Source: Taibaiella sp965229095 (GTDB taxonomy: Bacteria > Bacteroidota > Bacteroidia > Chitinophagales > Chitinophagaceae). From it: DNA of 64,000 nucleotides. Below, piece by piece: positions 1 through 8,836 of the stretch. A program made the translations under genes and the position numbers. The stretch's first letter is position 1, and every line of letters starts with the position of its first letter. Location: the NCBI GenBank assembly GCA_965229095.1, contig OZ245855.1:1364001-1428000 (forward strand). The letters are read 5' to 3'. The notes below the pieces were generated by a model. The model was not told where the DNA came from, did not search any database, and worked only from the letters and a program-made list of their open reading frames with translations.

Positions 1-86
1 GGTGCCTCTTTTTTCATTTCCTGGGCCGAAGCCTGCATTACAGTAACAGCCATCAACATGGAGCAGAAAGCAGCAATTTTTCTCAT
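1..86 (-). CDS. N-terminus of a secreted protein (partial, cut by window edge)
   Basis: An ATG at 86 on the minus strand opens a frame that stays open to the window edge. The visible 28 residues have a basic start (MRKIAAF), a hydrophobic core and a likely signal peptidase I site after ASA (ASA-QE). This is a typical signal peptide, so the product is probably exported to the periplasm or beyond. Too little is visible to name the family. Confidence 0.6.
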   Translation of the reverse strand, partial: MRKIAAFCSMLMAVTVMQASAQEMKKEA

Positions 87-179
87 AGGTTTTTGTTTTT
101 AGTTTCTTATTGGAATCGTAAAGATAAAGGCATCAGTTGATAACGCCTGTTAAGGAAAGCTTATTTCGGCCAATCCGGG

Positions 180-617
180 TTAAACCCGCATGTGATCGGG
201 CTGCCAATGTGCAATTGCCTTTTTAATAGCGCCGGGAGAAAGATCTTCCTTAAGCGCTCTTTCCAATAAGGATGGTAATTCTTCATCGCCTGCAAAACGC
301 AGGGCCGCAATTTGTTTGAACGACAATTGCGGGGCCACCACTTCCAGCCTTTGTCCCGTAAGGGCAAAATAACGGAAACGCATTTCCAGCGTTATAATCC
401 TGTCCTGGTTGCCGAGAGCATAATGCTGTCGCATCATGAAAGAAAGCCAGCCCAGCAACAGGAATACGATGGCAACAGCAAACCAGAGCAATCTTTGGTT
501 TTCGTAAACAAAACCACAGCAAATACTGCTGGTGAACAAAAGGAACAATAAGGGGTAAAATACGAAATGGTGCGGTGTGTAAAAGCGGAGATGATTTTGG
601 TAAGATTGTTCCGGCAT
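180..617 (-). CDS. DUF6526 family membrane protein
   Basis: This is a 145-residue protein. The N-terminus (SYQNHLRFYTPHHFVFYP) is the characteristic opening of the DUF6526 family of small Bacteroidota membrane proteins. Two hydrophobic helices follow at about residues 20-40 and 43-62, then a soluble charged C-terminal half rich in Leu, Glu and Arg. The family has no known function. The gene stands alone between a secreted-protein gene and a GyrI-like gene on the same strand. Confidence 0.75.
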   Translation of the reverse strand: MPEQSYQNHLRFYTPHHFVFYPLLFLLFTSSICCGFVYENQRLLWFAVAIVFLLLGWLSFMMRQHYALGNQDRIITLEMRFRYFALTGQRLEVVAPQLSFKQIAALRFAGDEELPSLLERALKEDLSPGAIKKAIAHWQPDHMRV

Positions 618-769
618 AATGCTGTTGTTTTGCAGAAAAGGGTAAAGCTACAGAACAAACAGCGAAATAACTTTGTTTACCAACGATGTTGTGGAATTTC
701 CTTAGCACCCGATGACTGTTACCACTCATATACCGGCGCCGGCTCTATACGCATGAAAAAAGACATTGA

Positions 770-1396
770 TCATTGCACCGGTTCCCGCAATATAGTCTTC
801 AACTTTTCCTGTGGTGTCTTACGAAAATCGGTAAGGTAAATTTCATGGTGCAGGCCATTACGCCGAAACCCATAATCGGCTATATAGGCCTGCAATACAG
901 CCAGCGTTTCCGGCTCCTTGCTGAAAGGGCCATGATGCATCATCTGGATGCAACGGCCTTCTTCCATATAATGTAAACATACATCCTGCTGCCGCGGGAT
1001 TTGTCTTTTGGAGGCAGCCTCTTCTTTAATCAGCTCCAGCTCGTGCTGTTTGATCTGGTAAGGCATGCGCAGCAGTAAACGGTAGCTCCATTCGCTGCGG
1101 GGTATTTGCTGCGGGGCCGTACTCATCGTCAGGCCGCTGTATTTACGTTCGTCGAACCACCATTGACCTTCCAGCTTGGGAACCACAAAATCGGCTCCCT
1201 TTGCTTTGTAATAGAACTTGATGCCGTAGGCTAGGCTGTAGAGCGCCTGGATATTATCGGCGAACGGTTGCCCGGAAGGATCGCCCTGTCCCTGGATCGA
1301 AAGGAACACCGCGGGTTCCACATGGATAAGCTCCGGCCGGTTTTTTGCCGTATAATATTCCTTGTATTGTTTGCAAAAATCTGTTTTGGTGATCAT
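770..1396 (-). CDS. GyrI-like small-molecule-binding domain protein
   Basis: The protein resembles stand-alone GyrI-like (SOUL/BmrR effector-binding fold) proteins: ligand-binding domains with no HTH. Supporting features are the N-terminal pattern with VEPAVFLSIQGQGDP, the YSLAYGIKF stretch, and the ending HHEIYLTDFRKTPQEKLKTILREP, which is typical of this family. The frame extends upstream to a TTG at 1420. I choose the ATG at 1396, where the homologous part begins (MITKTDF). The ligand is unknown. Length is 208 residues from this start. Confidence 0.75.
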   Translation of the reverse strand: MITKTDFCKQYKEYYTAKNRPELIHVEPAVFLSIQGQGDPSGQPFADNIQALYSLAYGIKFYYKAKGADFVVPKLEGQWWFDERKYSGLTMSTAPQQIPRSEWSYRLLLRMPYQIKQHELELIKEEAASKRQIPRQQDVCLHYMEEGRCIQMMHHGPFSKEPETLAVLQAYIADYGFRRNGLHHEIYLTDFRKTPQEKLKTILREPVQ

Positions 1397-1476
1397 CTCC
1401 CTTTTATTAAAAAAATACAAGATCGCGGGAAATGGATCCAGCCGTTTCCCGCGACCACGTAAACTTGTTTAGATAC

Positions 1477-1974
1477 TTACATACTCATTTCATCGGCGCT
1501 GGGACCGTAACTGCCTGGAATAGGTATATCCAGCAAACGCAGGAACACACCCAATTGCGCGCGATGGTGCGTCACCTGGTTAAGCGTCATCCTGATCATG
1601 TCGCTTTTGGGATCATTGGTGTAGATCACGTCGCCGCTGCGCATAGTCCAGGGTTTGTCCAGGAGGGCTTCATGCTCCTCTTTCAGCTCAGTGTACCCGT
1701 TCTCCAGCGATTTCTCGAACAGTGCCATCAGCTCTTCTTTATTATCCACTTTGGGCGGATCGTAGGGAGAGGTAGCAAAATCCAGCTCATCGGTAGTCAT
1801 GGTCAGGGTGATCCAGGTAGGAAGCTCCGCAATATGCGACGTCAGTTGACGTATGGTCATGCTCTTGGGATGTGGTTGCCAGTCAAACTTCCCTTCAGGG
1901 ACGCGTTCCAGCATTTTGCGGGTAATTACAGATTCTTTGTCGAGTTCTTTTCTGAACATGGAGATCATTGACAT
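1477..1974 (-). CDS. DinB-family protein
   Basis: This is a DinB/YfiT-type four-helix-bundle protein. The core shows the expected early His (TSHIAELP) and the late pair in THHRAQLGVFLRLL, which usually form the metal site. The ending IPGSYGPSADEM is common in Bacteroidota DinB proteins. I start it at the ATG at 1974 (MSMISMFRKEL), because the open frame further upstream does not look like this family. Members are often thiol-dependent metalloenzymes or stress proteins, but the reaction here is unknown. Confidence 0.8.
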   Translation of the reverse strand: MSMISMFRKELDKESVITRKMLERVPEGKFDWQPHPKSMTIRQLTSHIAELPTWITLTMTTDELDFATSPYDPPKVDNKEELMALFEKSLENGYTELKEEHEALLDKPWTMRSGDVIYTNDPKSDMIRMTLNQVTHHRAQLGVFLRLLDIPIPGSYGPSADEMSM

Positions 1975-2105
1975 AAAATGGTATGTTTTTTTTGATAAGG
2001 CAAAGAAAGAATGGTCCACTGACAACAGTATGGCAGTGTGAAACCGGACCCGGAAATTTTTTTTGAGCGAAGAGGGAAGGGGTGTCGTAGAGTAACCCTC
2101 TATGC

Positions 2106-2138
2106 AAAAAAATACCGGACCATTTGGCGGGTCCGGTA
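2106..2138 (-). terminator. Rho-independent terminator
   Basis: A perfect 9-bp stem (TACCGGACC at 2113-2121 with GGTCCGGTA at 2130-2138) encloses an 8-nt loop. On the minus strand it is followed by a run of seven T. It sits just after the SGNH-like lipoprotein gene that reads leftward and would end that transcript. Confidence 0.8.
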
Positions 2139-2162
2139 CTTTTGATCTTAAATGATACTTTG

Positions 2163-3071
2163 TTATTTATTATCCCATGCAATCTTCTGCAGTGCATCCA
2201 GGTTGGAAACGGCTGTTTTTATTGGTTGCATTTTCGGCATATCATTATCGCCGGTGCCGGTACTGAAAGGCATTTGACCGGGCAGCTCAGGCATAGTATC
2301 GAACAAAGTAGCGTACAGCAGAACTGCCGCCATAAACCCACCATCATTGAGGAGGTGCAGGGTATTGTCGCCAAACCGGAGCCTGTCTCTTCCTGCATCC
2401 AGGTGTACATAATTGTGTTTTCCGGCATAAGCATCGGTAATAGCATCGCTTACCCGGTACAACCTGGTATTTTCGTTTTCGCCGGTTATCGCTTGTGCCG
2501 TTTGCTTCATCTCTTTATATAGTTCCTGATAATCGTTCTTTTCTTTATCAAAACTGGCCGGCGACATTACTTCATAAACCAGGAATACAGCACCCGGACT
2601 ATTTTTGCGTATCTCGGCCAGGTATTGCTTTACCGAAGCTTTGTATTCGGCGGCATTGTTGGCGGCAACAGGCGTTTTTTCCTGCAGCACGACATAGTCG
2701 TAAAAATTGCCGTCGGGATCGGTACCGCTGCAGGCGGCAGTTACCTTGTCCTTATGGTCCTGATAAATGTCCCGGAGCGAAATACCCATTTCCACTACCT
2801 TATCTATTTTAATATCCTTATGGTTAAACCGGCATAATTCTAGGAAGAGGTCCGGGATGCTGACATAGTATTCGGTATGGCTGTTGCCTATGAACAAGAT
2901 ACGCTTACTGCCCCGGGCTTCAGGGGCCTTTACCGGCTTCGCTGCCGCTGTAGCCGCTTCGGGTTGGCTTGTTTTATCCTCCTGTTTTGTGTTTCCCGTA
3001 TTGCAGGCAGGGAAAAACAGCGATAAGGATAGGCTAAAGCATAAAAGAAGAGTGAGGTTACTTTTTTTCAT
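2163..3071 (-). CDS. SGNH/GDSL-hydrolase-like lipoprotein
   Basis: This is a 302-residue lipoprotein. The lipobox LFFPAC lies at about residues 18-23, followed by a low-complexity Ala/Pro/Glu linker. The folded part begins with KRILFIGNSHTEYY, a block I-type GNSH nucleophile motif. It continues with YDYVVLQEKTPV and ends with DNTLHLLNDGG, which could supply the His of the triad. This matches SGNH-like esterase proteins common in Bacteroidota; the substrate is unknown. It is probably anchored in the outer membrane or periplasm. It is a single gene with its own terminator. Confidence 0.7.
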   Translation of the reverse strand: MKKSNLTLLLCFSLSLSLFFPACNTGNTKQEDKTSQPEAATAAAKPVKAPEARGSKRILFIGNSHTEYYVSIPDLFLELCRFNHKDIKIDKVVEMGISLRDIYQDHKDKVTAACSGTDPDGNFYDYVVLQEKTPVAANNAAEYKASVKQYLAEIRKNSPGAVFLVYEVMSPASFDKEKNDYQELYKEMKQTAQAITGENENTRLYRVSDAITDAYAGKHNYVHLDAGRDRLRFGDNTLHLLNDGGFMAAVLLYATLFDTMPELPGQMPFSTGTGDNDMPKMQPIKTAVSNLDALQKIAWDNK

Positions 3072-3304
3072 AATCGTTCGGGTTAATCAATAAGGTAACA
3101 ATTGGGGCACAAACCTAAAGTCTTTTCTTTAAGAGGTTGTCTACTTTTTCTTAAACGTGGATAAAAGATATAAAAGTGAGTAGGACTTGTTCTTTTCTGA
3201 TCTCTTTAAAAGCTATAAAATAGTTCTATAAGATGACAGCCGGGTAGGCTCTTTTCTGTTACATTTGTGAATACCCGGACTGTACTAATCAATCCCGGAG
3301 CGCA

Positions 3305-3970
3305 ATGGATACAAAAATAAGAGCTATTATTACCGGCAGTACCGGTATGGCAGGAGAAGGGGTATTGCATATGTGTTTGCAACATCCGGCGGTAGAAGCC
3401 GTCCTGATTGTAAACCGGCGCCCTTCCGGCATAAGCCATCCTAAATTAAAGGAGATCATTCATGCTGACTTTTACGACCTGACACCGATCGAGGCTGAAT
3501 TAAGCGGTTATAATGCCTGTTTTTTCTGCCTGGGCATCACATCGGTGGGTATGAAAGAGGCCGATTACTTTAAAATTACCCATACCCTTACTGTACACAT
3601 GGCCGGTATCTTATGCCGGCTTAACCCCGATATGACCTTCTGTTATGTTTCCGGGGCAGGAACCGATAGTACGGAACAAGGAAAAAGTATGTGGGCAAGG
3701 GTAAAAGGCAAAACGGAGAACGACCTGATGCAACTGCCGTTCAAACAGGTATTTGCCTTCAGGCCGGGTTTTATGAAACCGATAAAGGGCTTGCAGCGGG
3801 CGCATCGTTTTTATACATTCATCACCTGGATGTTCCCTATCGGAAGACTGCTTTCTCCTAATGGCTTCATCAGGCTGGAGGAGCTGGGGCTTTCCATGAT
3901 CCATATTGCAGAACGTGGTTACGATAAAAAGATCATTAACGGAAGGGATATGATCAGGCTTGCCCGATAG
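3305..3970 (+). CDS. NAD(P)-binding atypical SDR (epimerase-like)
   Basis: This 221-residue Rossmann-fold protein has the glycine-rich motif GSTGMAGEG near the N-terminus and NRR after the second strand, a site that often favours NADPH. It resembles the short HTATIP2/TIP30-like or NAD-dependent epimerase proteins common in Bacteroidota. The full classical YxxxK pair is not evident, so a reductase activity is not certain. It is followed 67 bp downstream by a classical SDR on the same strand, and the two may be co-transcribed. Confidence 0.75.
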   Translation: MDTKIRAIITGSTGMAGEGVLHMCLQHPAVEAVLIVNRRPSGISHPKLKEIIHADFYDLTPIEAELSGYNACFFCLGITSVGMKEADYFKITHTLTVHMAGILCRLNPDMTFCYVSGAGTDSTEQGKSMWARVKGKTENDLMQLPFKQVFAFRPGFMKPIKGLQRAHRFYTFITWMFPIGRLLSPNGFIRLEELGLSMIHIAERGYDKKIINGRDMIRLAR

Positions 3971-4037
3971 TATTTTGTGCGCATAAAAAGAGTGGCTGGT
4001 CAATAGGTAGTATAGATTCCCTTTCAATAAGAAGCTC

Positions 4038-4871
4038 ATGAAGCAAGAAACGGTTTTGATCACGGGCGCTTCCAGTGGTATCGGCAGGGCTACAGCTTTG
4101 TTGCTGCGGGAGCAAGGCTATAATGTTTATGCTGCGGCCAGGAGGCTGGAGCTGATGAAGGACCTGGAGCAGAAAGGTATTTCTACATTGGCTATGGATG
4201 TCACTGATGAACAGTCTATGCTTGCCGGTGTCGAAAGAATTTATAAAGAAGCCGGGCATATTGATGTCCTGATCAATAATGCCGGTTACGGCTCCATGGG
4301 CGCGCTGGAAGATGTTCCTATGGAAGAAGCCAGGTACCAGGTGGAGGTAAACCTGTTCGGGTTGGCCCGGCTCATACAGTTGGTGGTGCCCCGGATGCGG
4401 CAAGCAGGGCAGGGGACTATTGTCAATATATCGTCGATAGGCGGCAGAGGTAGTGAAGCTATGAGTAGCTGGTACAATGCAAGCAAATATGCAGTAGAGG
4501 GTTTAAGCGATGCGCTTTGGCTGGAGCTGAAGCCTTTTGGGATAAAAGTGATCGTGATCGAACCAGGACCTGTTATGACGGAATGGGCGCCTATTGCGAT
4601 TGCTCATTTGATGAAACGATCGGGGCATACGGCATATGCAAAACAGGCCGGACGCGGCGCAAAAATACTGGGCAAAGTAAACGATCCGCGTATAGGCGTA
4701 GCGCCTGAAGCAATCGCGGTCACTATCCTGAAAGCCTTAAGGGCAAAGAATCCCAGGATACGTTATCCTGCCGGAAAGGGCGCTAAGCTATGGATGTTTC
4801 TCAAAAAACACCTGAGTGATAAAACTGCTTACATGCTGTCGAAGATGGTATTGGACCGGCTTGCCCGGTAG
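4038..4871 (+). CDS. Classical short-chain dehydrogenase/reductase
   Basis: This 277-residue protein has the complete classical SDR set: TGASSGIG at residues 9-16 (cofactor), NNAG at 80-83, the catalytic Ser in VNISS near 132-133, and YNASK with Tyr146 and Lys150. The early ARR after strand 2 suggests NADP(H). The extended C-terminus with KKHLSDKTAYMLSKMVL fits SDRs acting on hydrophobic or long-chain alcohols, but the substrate cannot be told. It lies downstream of another Rossmann protein on the same strand. Confidence 0.88.
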   Translation: MKQETVLITGASSGIGRATALLLREQGYNVYAAARRLELMKDLEQKGISTLAMDVTDEQSMLAGVERIYKEAGHIDVLINNAGYGSMGALEDVPMEEARYQVEVNLFGLARLIQLVVPRMRQAGQGTIVNISSIGGRGSEAMSSWYNASKYAVEGLSDALWLELKPFGIKVIVIEPGPVMTEWAPIAIAHLMKRSGHTAYAKQAGRGAKILGKVNDPRIGVAPEAIAVTILKALRAKNPRIRYPAGKGAKLWMFLKKHLSDKTAYMLSKMVLDRLAR

Positions 4872-4889
4872 CTATTGAGGAAAAATTTA

Positions 4890-5084
4890 TTATTCCTGGT
4901 CTGTTTGGTGAGTTTTAAAGCGTTCATAGATCGCTTTGGGCAGGTTGAAATATTTTAACGCTTCCGCTTCCGTCATTAAGTTCATATCCACGAAATTTTG
5001 TGCCCGCTTTACGGTAGCACGGATATCCTCGTTCCCGTCTCCCTCGTCTCTCAGGCGGCGATCCGCTTCATGTTGATTGTCCAT
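4890..5084 (-). CDS. Small hypothetical protein
   Basis: This is a 64-residue, highly charged, soluble protein with no signal peptide (MDNQHEADRRLRDEG at the start). The C-terminal half (MTEAEALKYFNLPKAIYERFK) looks like a short helical segment. It is convergent with the SDR gene, 18 bp away, and lies in the same orientation as the next small gene. I do not recognise a family. Confidence 0.5.
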   Translation of the reverse strand: MDNQHEADRRLRDEGDGNEDIRATVKRAQNFVDMNLMTEAEALKYFNLPKAIYERFKTHQTDQE

Positions 5085-5120
5085 ATATAGTAACCCAGAT
5101 ATAACGCTTCGTCAAATGCT

Positions 5121-5393
5121 CTATTTACCTACTACATACAGCCTGGGATACATATGGTTGCCGTTGTGGATCCATTTACGGTCCATAATGGTCCATATAT
5201 GAGGAAGTTTATCCAGGTTTACTTTGCCCTGCAACAGGGAAAGGATAAATGCTTCATCAAATGATTCTCCTATTCCCGGTAAAACGGGATAGTCCCATTC
5301 CATAGCAAAAGAGTGATCGTCCCGGAAAACTTCGTGGTATCCTTCGATCAGATGGGCATACTCGGGAGCCGTGAGCGAGAGTTCTATAATCAT
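5121..5393 (-). CDS. Hypothetical protein
   Basis: This is a 90-residue soluble protein with mixed strands and helices and conserved-looking aromatic patches (FAMEWDYPVLP, WIHNGNHMYPRLYVVG). There is no signal peptide or membrane segment. It sits between two minus-strand small genes with 36 bp to the downstream one. I do not recognise the family. Confidence 0.55.
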   Translation of the reverse strand: MIIELSLTAPEYAHLIEGYHEVFRDDHSFAMEWDYPVLPGIGESFDEAFILSLLQGKVNLDKLPHIWTIMDRKWIHNGNHMYPRLYVVGK

Positions 5394-5441
5394 ACCCTAA
5401 AATTACAAAAAATACAGGAAAGAATTTAGTGAAAACAACTG

Positions 5442-6044
5442 TTAATCTGTTCTTTCAGCAAAAGACAGTCCTTGTTGTTCCAATGCGGTCCTCAGTGGCG
5501 GCAAGCTAGTCTTACCTATACCATGCAATTGCAGCAAAGCCTTTTCTGTCCACCCGGAAAGCTGTGCCAGGGTTGTGATACCAGCGGCGCTCAGGGCCCT
5601 TTGGGCCGGTTGGGAGAGGTATGCAAATGGTTGTTCCTTTGAAGCAGTTTTCATAATGTGTCCCTTATTTGATTTCTGATTTATCTTTTCCCGGTTTTGC
5701 TGCAACCTGAACCTGACGATTTTGCCGATCAGGGACAAGGGCATGGGGCGGTCCAAGGGAAACTGTACAGAGCCTCTTCCTGTTTTATATACGGAGAGCG
5801 CTTTTTCAAAAGCCTTATGCCCGGTGGGAGCCGGATAGAATCCAATATGATTTTTGAATGCTGCAAAATAAACAAGGTCTCCGTCTTGTATAAATGCAGG
5901 CATAGCATACTTGATCGTTTCGATCGCTGCCGGTGCTGCTTTTCTTACAGTCTCTCTGACGATCTGTAATACATCGGCGACCTCTTTAGGGAAGTCTGCA
6001 ATGTATTGATCGATACTTTCCGGTTTTATACTTTTCAGGGCCAT
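5442..6044 (-). CDS. DUF1801 protein with C-terminal helix-hairpin-helix-like domain
   Basis: Residues 1 to about 110 form a DUF1801 (YdhG-like) domain, with the signatures ETIKYAMPAF, FAAFKNHIGFYP and GRGSVQFPLDRPMP. A linker rich in Lys and Asn (about 115-135) leads to a second unit, LSQPAQRALSAAGITTLAQLSGWTEKALLQLHGIG. That unit resembles the helix-hairpin-helix of the RNA polymerase alpha C-terminal domain. An ATG at 6053 is also possible, but ATG 6044 gives the usual MALKSIKPESI start. The function of the pair is unknown; the second unit could bind DNA or protein. Confidence 0.75.
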   Translation of the reverse strand: MALKSIKPESIDQYIADFPKEVADVLQIVRETVRKAAPAAIETIKYAMPAFIQDGDLVYFAAFKNHIGFYPAPTGHKAFEKALSVYKTGRGSVQFPLDRPMPLSLIGKIVRFRLQQNREKINQKSNKGHIMKTASKEQPFAYLSQPAQRALSAAGITTLAQLSGWTEKALLQLHGIGKTSLPPLRTALEQQGLSFAERTD

Positions 6045-6260
6045 GGATAACATTTAAAAGAAATAAGTAGTACAAGGCAATGTTCTTTTCCATAAGTAAC
6101 GCTGCAAAAAATAAGAAAGTTCGGATTAAGTAGTAGTTTTGCCGTATTAAAATCTCTTTATAAAATATTGATGCGTTACAGCAAAGCTCCTGTGGTTTTG
6201 CGTTCATCATGCCTGTACTGCGGGCAGGGTATTTTATTATCTTATTTTATAAAGAAAACA

Positions 6261-6899
6261 ATGAATCCAACTTCCAAAATAGCCGTATTAGGCGGCGGTG
6301 GCAGAACGGGCCACTTTCTTATCAACCGTTTACTGGACCAGGGCTATGCCTGCAAAGTGTTGTTGCGGCAACCCGATAATTTCACTATAAAAAGTCCTTT
6401 TCTGGAAATACAAAAAGGAGATGCTACCGATCCGGAGGCGATCCTCAGCTTATGCGATGGCTGTGTTGCTGTTATCAACACCCTCAGCCAACGGCAAGGA
6501 GAAGCGCTTGTCGCCAGCCGGGCGACAAGGAATGTATTGCAGGCTATGACGATCCTGGGCATAAAGCAATATTTGCTGCTGGCCGGTATCAATATCGATA
6601 CCCCATCAGATCAAAAAAGCGAAGCTACCCTTAAAGCGACTGCATGGATGAAGGCCAACTATCCCGAGATACAGGAAGACCGTCAGGAAGCTTACCGGCT
6701 ATTGTCGGATAGTGATGTGGACTGGACTATGGTACGCGTTCCCTTTATCGAATTTAAGGAAGCAAAAGGTACGATTGTCGTACAGGAAGAAGACTGCCCT
6801 GGTAATACGATAAGCGCCGGCGATATAGCTGCTTTCCTGGTAGCCTTATTGCAAGACAACAAATATGTGCGAAAGGCGCCTTTTATTGCTAATGTATAA
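6261..6899 (+). CDS. NAD(P)H-binding (NmrA/SDR_a5-like) oxidoreductase
   Basis: This Rossmann-type protein starts with KIAVLGGGGRTGHFLINRLLDQGY, the glycine-rich turn of NAD(P)H-binding atypical SDRs. VRVPFIEF and the C-terminal SAGDIAAFLVALL are typical of NmrA-like family members. The frame is open further upstream to 6168, but the ATG at 6261 directly precedes the first strand and is the better start, giving 213 residues. It has its own terminator and is probably transcribed alone. Confidence 0.8.
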   Translation: MNPTSKIAVLGGGGRTGHFLINRLLDQGYACKVLLRQPDNFTIKSPFLEIQKGDATDPEAILSLCDGCVAVINTLSQRQGEALVASRATRNVLQAMTILGIKQYLLLAGINIDTPSDQKSEATLKATAWMKANYPEIQEDRQEAYRLLSDSDVDWTMVRVPFIEFKEAKGTIVVQEEDCPGNTISAGDIAAFLVALLQDNKYVRKAPFIANV

Positions 6900-6905
6900 G
6901 ACGGA

Positions 6906-6940
6906 TCCCTGAGCCTTTCCCGGCTCAGGGACTTTCTTTT
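6906..6940 (+). terminator. Rho-independent terminator
   Basis: A 10-bp perfect stem (TCCCTGAGCC with GGCTCAGGGA) has a 6-nt loop and is followed by a T-rich stretch (CTTTCTTTTC). It lies 7 bp after the stop of the NAD(P)H-binding gene. Confidence 0.85.
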
Positions 6941-6976
6941 CAGATATAACAATTACTCAACCTTTACGGCACAGGC

Positions 6977-7420
6977 CTATGGTTGTTTTTTTATTTTTGA
7001 AATGGTTTGACCGGTCGCCGTCGTTGGCTTTTCCCTGTCGGCCATAGCAAAGTCAATGGCCGAATGTACCAAGGTCTTTACCCCTGCATTCCTGTAGTCT
7101 GCCGGGGTAGTCACGGGGATATGCCTGATCAGGTTACCGGTACCGGTCAGCAACTGATGCGGATCATGCAGCAATGTCCCTTTATTAAAGCCCAGGTTCA
7201 GGTGATTGGTATAAACCGGGATCATGCAAAAGGCATCAGCCAGTTTATCGGAGACAGAAAAGACTGCCGTTAAGGCGTGCGTATGATACAACAGTTCATT
7301 GCTGTCGGGATGTATTTCAAGCAGGAAAGTACGCAGGTCTTTGAACAATTCAATTAACTGCGGGGTCTTAAATCCCAGGTGAAAAAGAAAATCGGTATGT
7401 ATCCCGCGTGCTTTAGCCAT
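6977..7420 (-). CDS. DUF1801 family protein
   Basis: This is a 147-residue DUF1801 protein. It has the family core LLYHTHALTAVFSVSD, IPVYTNHLNLGFNKG and LLTGTGNLIRHIPV. I start it at ATG 7420 (MAKARGIHTDFLF), which overlaps the end of the preceding VOC gene by 8 bp and suggests translational coupling. It is the last gene of a leftward cluster headed by an AraC-type regulator. The biochemical role is unknown. Confidence 0.8.
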   Translation of the reverse strand: MAKARGIHTDFLFHLGFKTPQLIELFKDLRTFLLEIHPDSNELLYHTHALTAVFSVSDKLADAFCMIPVYTNHLNLGFNKGTLLHDPHQLLTGTGNLIRHIPVTTPADYRNAGVKTLVHSAIDFAMADREKPTTATGQTISKIKKQP

Positions 7421-7808
7421 GTGTTCCGGCTTTACTGTTATGATACTCCATGGCACAGACAAGGTTACCTTCGGTATCCAGGAATTTAGTGATCCAGCCC
7501 ACATGAGGAATCTCTGTTTGGGGCATCAGGATTTGTCCGCCACTGCTGACCACCTTTTTAACAATTTCGGCCACGCTTTCAACGGCAACCGTACACTCCA
7601 GGCCAATTATCTTTTCCGGAACAGGCGAATAGGCACGTGATTGCAAAGCGCCGATCAGTTCTCCATTGCCCGTCCGGTCTGCTTTTATCTGTGCAAAATC
7701 GGATGGCCCGTAAGTCGTAAAGCCCCAGTCAAATACTTCTTCATAGAATTGCTTCGCCCTTTCCATATCATCGATATGAATGGCAAAATGGGTCATTTTA
7801 TGTGTCAT
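7413..7808 (-). CDS. VOC-superfamily (glyoxalase-like) protein
   Basis: The protein has the VOC fold with two beta-alpha-beta-beta-beta units. It opens with MTHFAIHIDDMERAKQFYEEVFDWGF and ends with FLDTEGNLVCAME, where metal-ligand positions normally occur (His near the start, Glu near the end). An open frame extends upstream to 7997 but overlaps the neighbouring VOC gene; the ATG at 7808 is the real start. Members include dioxygenases, isomerases and resistance proteins; the substrate is unknown. Confidence 0.85.
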   Translation of the reverse strand: MTHKMTHFAIHIDDMERAKQFYEEVFDWGFTTYGPSDFAQIKADRTGNGELIGALQSRAYSPVPEKIIGLECTVAVESVAEIVKKVVSSGGQILMPQTEIPHVGWITKFLDTEGNLVCAMEYHNSKAGTHG

Positions 7809-7855
7809 GTTGTTAAGGTTTAACGGAGTTATGTATTTATTCCCTGCTTTAGCCG

Positions 7856-8299
7856 CTATTGTTCCCGCGATTGCAGCACACTGAACCAATTGCCACAGCC
7901 ATCGAACATCACTGCTTCTATTCCGTAGAACTGTTCCTTTGGCGGGCATTGGAATACAACACCTTTGGCTTTCAACTCTTCGTAAGTAGCGTGACAATCG
8001 GGTGTATTCATTACACCGGCGCCCAATACTCCTTTTTTCAACAGGACACCAAAGGCATTAAGGCTTTCTTCATCAAGCCCTTCGGGGGAATCACCCTTTT
8101 TCTTCATGGTTGGATGCAATACCTCCATAAGCACAATTTCGGTATCGGGCTGTTCCGGCGGGCTTACGGTAAGCCAGCGATAGCCGTTAGGTAGGGTGGT
8201 GTCGGTATGCGCTGTAAAGCCCAGTTTGTTGACATAGAAATCATATGCCTTTTCCTGGTCGTCTACGAAAAAGGTAGTGTGGGTTAGCTTTGTGATCAT
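7856..8299 (-). CDS. VOC-superfamily protein
   Basis: This is a 147-residue glyoxalase/bleomycin-resistance-fold protein. The typical start is KLTHTTFFVDDQEKAYDFYVNKLGF and the ending is AVMFDGCGNWFSVLQ. An insertion rich in charged residues (MKKKGDSPEGLDEE) lies in the middle. It stands between the AraC-type gene and a second VOC gene, all read leftward. The substrate is unknown. Confidence 0.85.
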   Translation of the reverse strand: MITKLTHTTFFVDDQEKAYDFYVNKLGFTAHTDTTLPNGYRWLTVSPPEQPDTEIVLMEVLHPTMKKKGDSPEGLDEESLNAFGVLLKKGVLGAGVMNTPDCHATYEELKAKGVVFQCPPKEQFYGIEAVMFDGCGNWFSVLQSREQ

Positions 8300-8392
8300 A
8301 AATATTGTTTTGAAAAAGTAAAGATAGCAGTGCTGTACTGTTCCATGCTACTCGAATCTTGCTTTGTTTACGGCAGGGGTGCCGATATTCAA

Positions 8393-8836
8393 TTAAGTAC
8401 CGTTATCGGCAGGCGATACACCTAAGCTATATTGCTCTATAAAACAATGAGGAATAAACCGCTTGGGTTGTTCTCTCGCTAATCTCTTTTGGGCCAAAGC
8501 CTTGTCCCGGTAACGTTTGGGCGAATAACCATTTTTTCTCCGGAACAACAGGATAAAAGAGCCTATACTTTCAAAACCTACACTGTTGCAGACCTCGGCA
8601 ATGCTTATGTCTTCATTTGCCAGCAATACCTTTGCCGCCTCCAGCCTTATCCGGGTTATATGTTGGTGCGGCGTTCTTTTATAAATACGGGTAAAGAGCC
8701 GATGGAAGTGAAAGCGCGACAAGAAAGCATGTTGGGCTATTTGTTCCAGGTCAATATGTTCGCGATAGTGCTCATCGATAAAAACCTTGGCAGCAGCGAT
8801 ACGTTGGTATATATCTGCCGTCAATCGTACTTTCAT
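8393..8836 (-). CDS. AraC-family transcriptional regulator (DNA-binding domain only)
   Basis: This is a short AraC/XylS-type protein made almost only of the double HTH. The first HTH covers FIDEHYREHIDLEQIAQHAFLSRFHFHRLF and the second covers DISIAEVCNSVGFESIGSFILLFRRKNGYSPKRYR. The frame extends to a TTG at 8857, but the ATG at 8836 (MKVRLTADIYQR) matches family starts. With no sensory domain, its activity is set by abundance or by a partner. It probably controls the VOC/VOC/DUF1801 genes that follow on the same strand. Confidence 0.85.
   Translation of the reverse strand: MKVRLTADIYQRIAAAKVFIDEHYREHIDLEQIAQHAFLSRFHFHRLFTRIYKRTPHQHITRIRLEAAKVLLANEDISIAEVCNSVGFESIGSFILLFRRKNGYSPKRYRDKALAQKRLAREQPKRFIPHCFIEQYSLGVSPADNGT

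Noticed and set aside
4890..5393. Toxin-antitoxin pair made of the two small minus-strand genes
   Set aside because: Neither protein shows a toxin or antitoxin family feature, and the genes are 36 bp apart without overlap.
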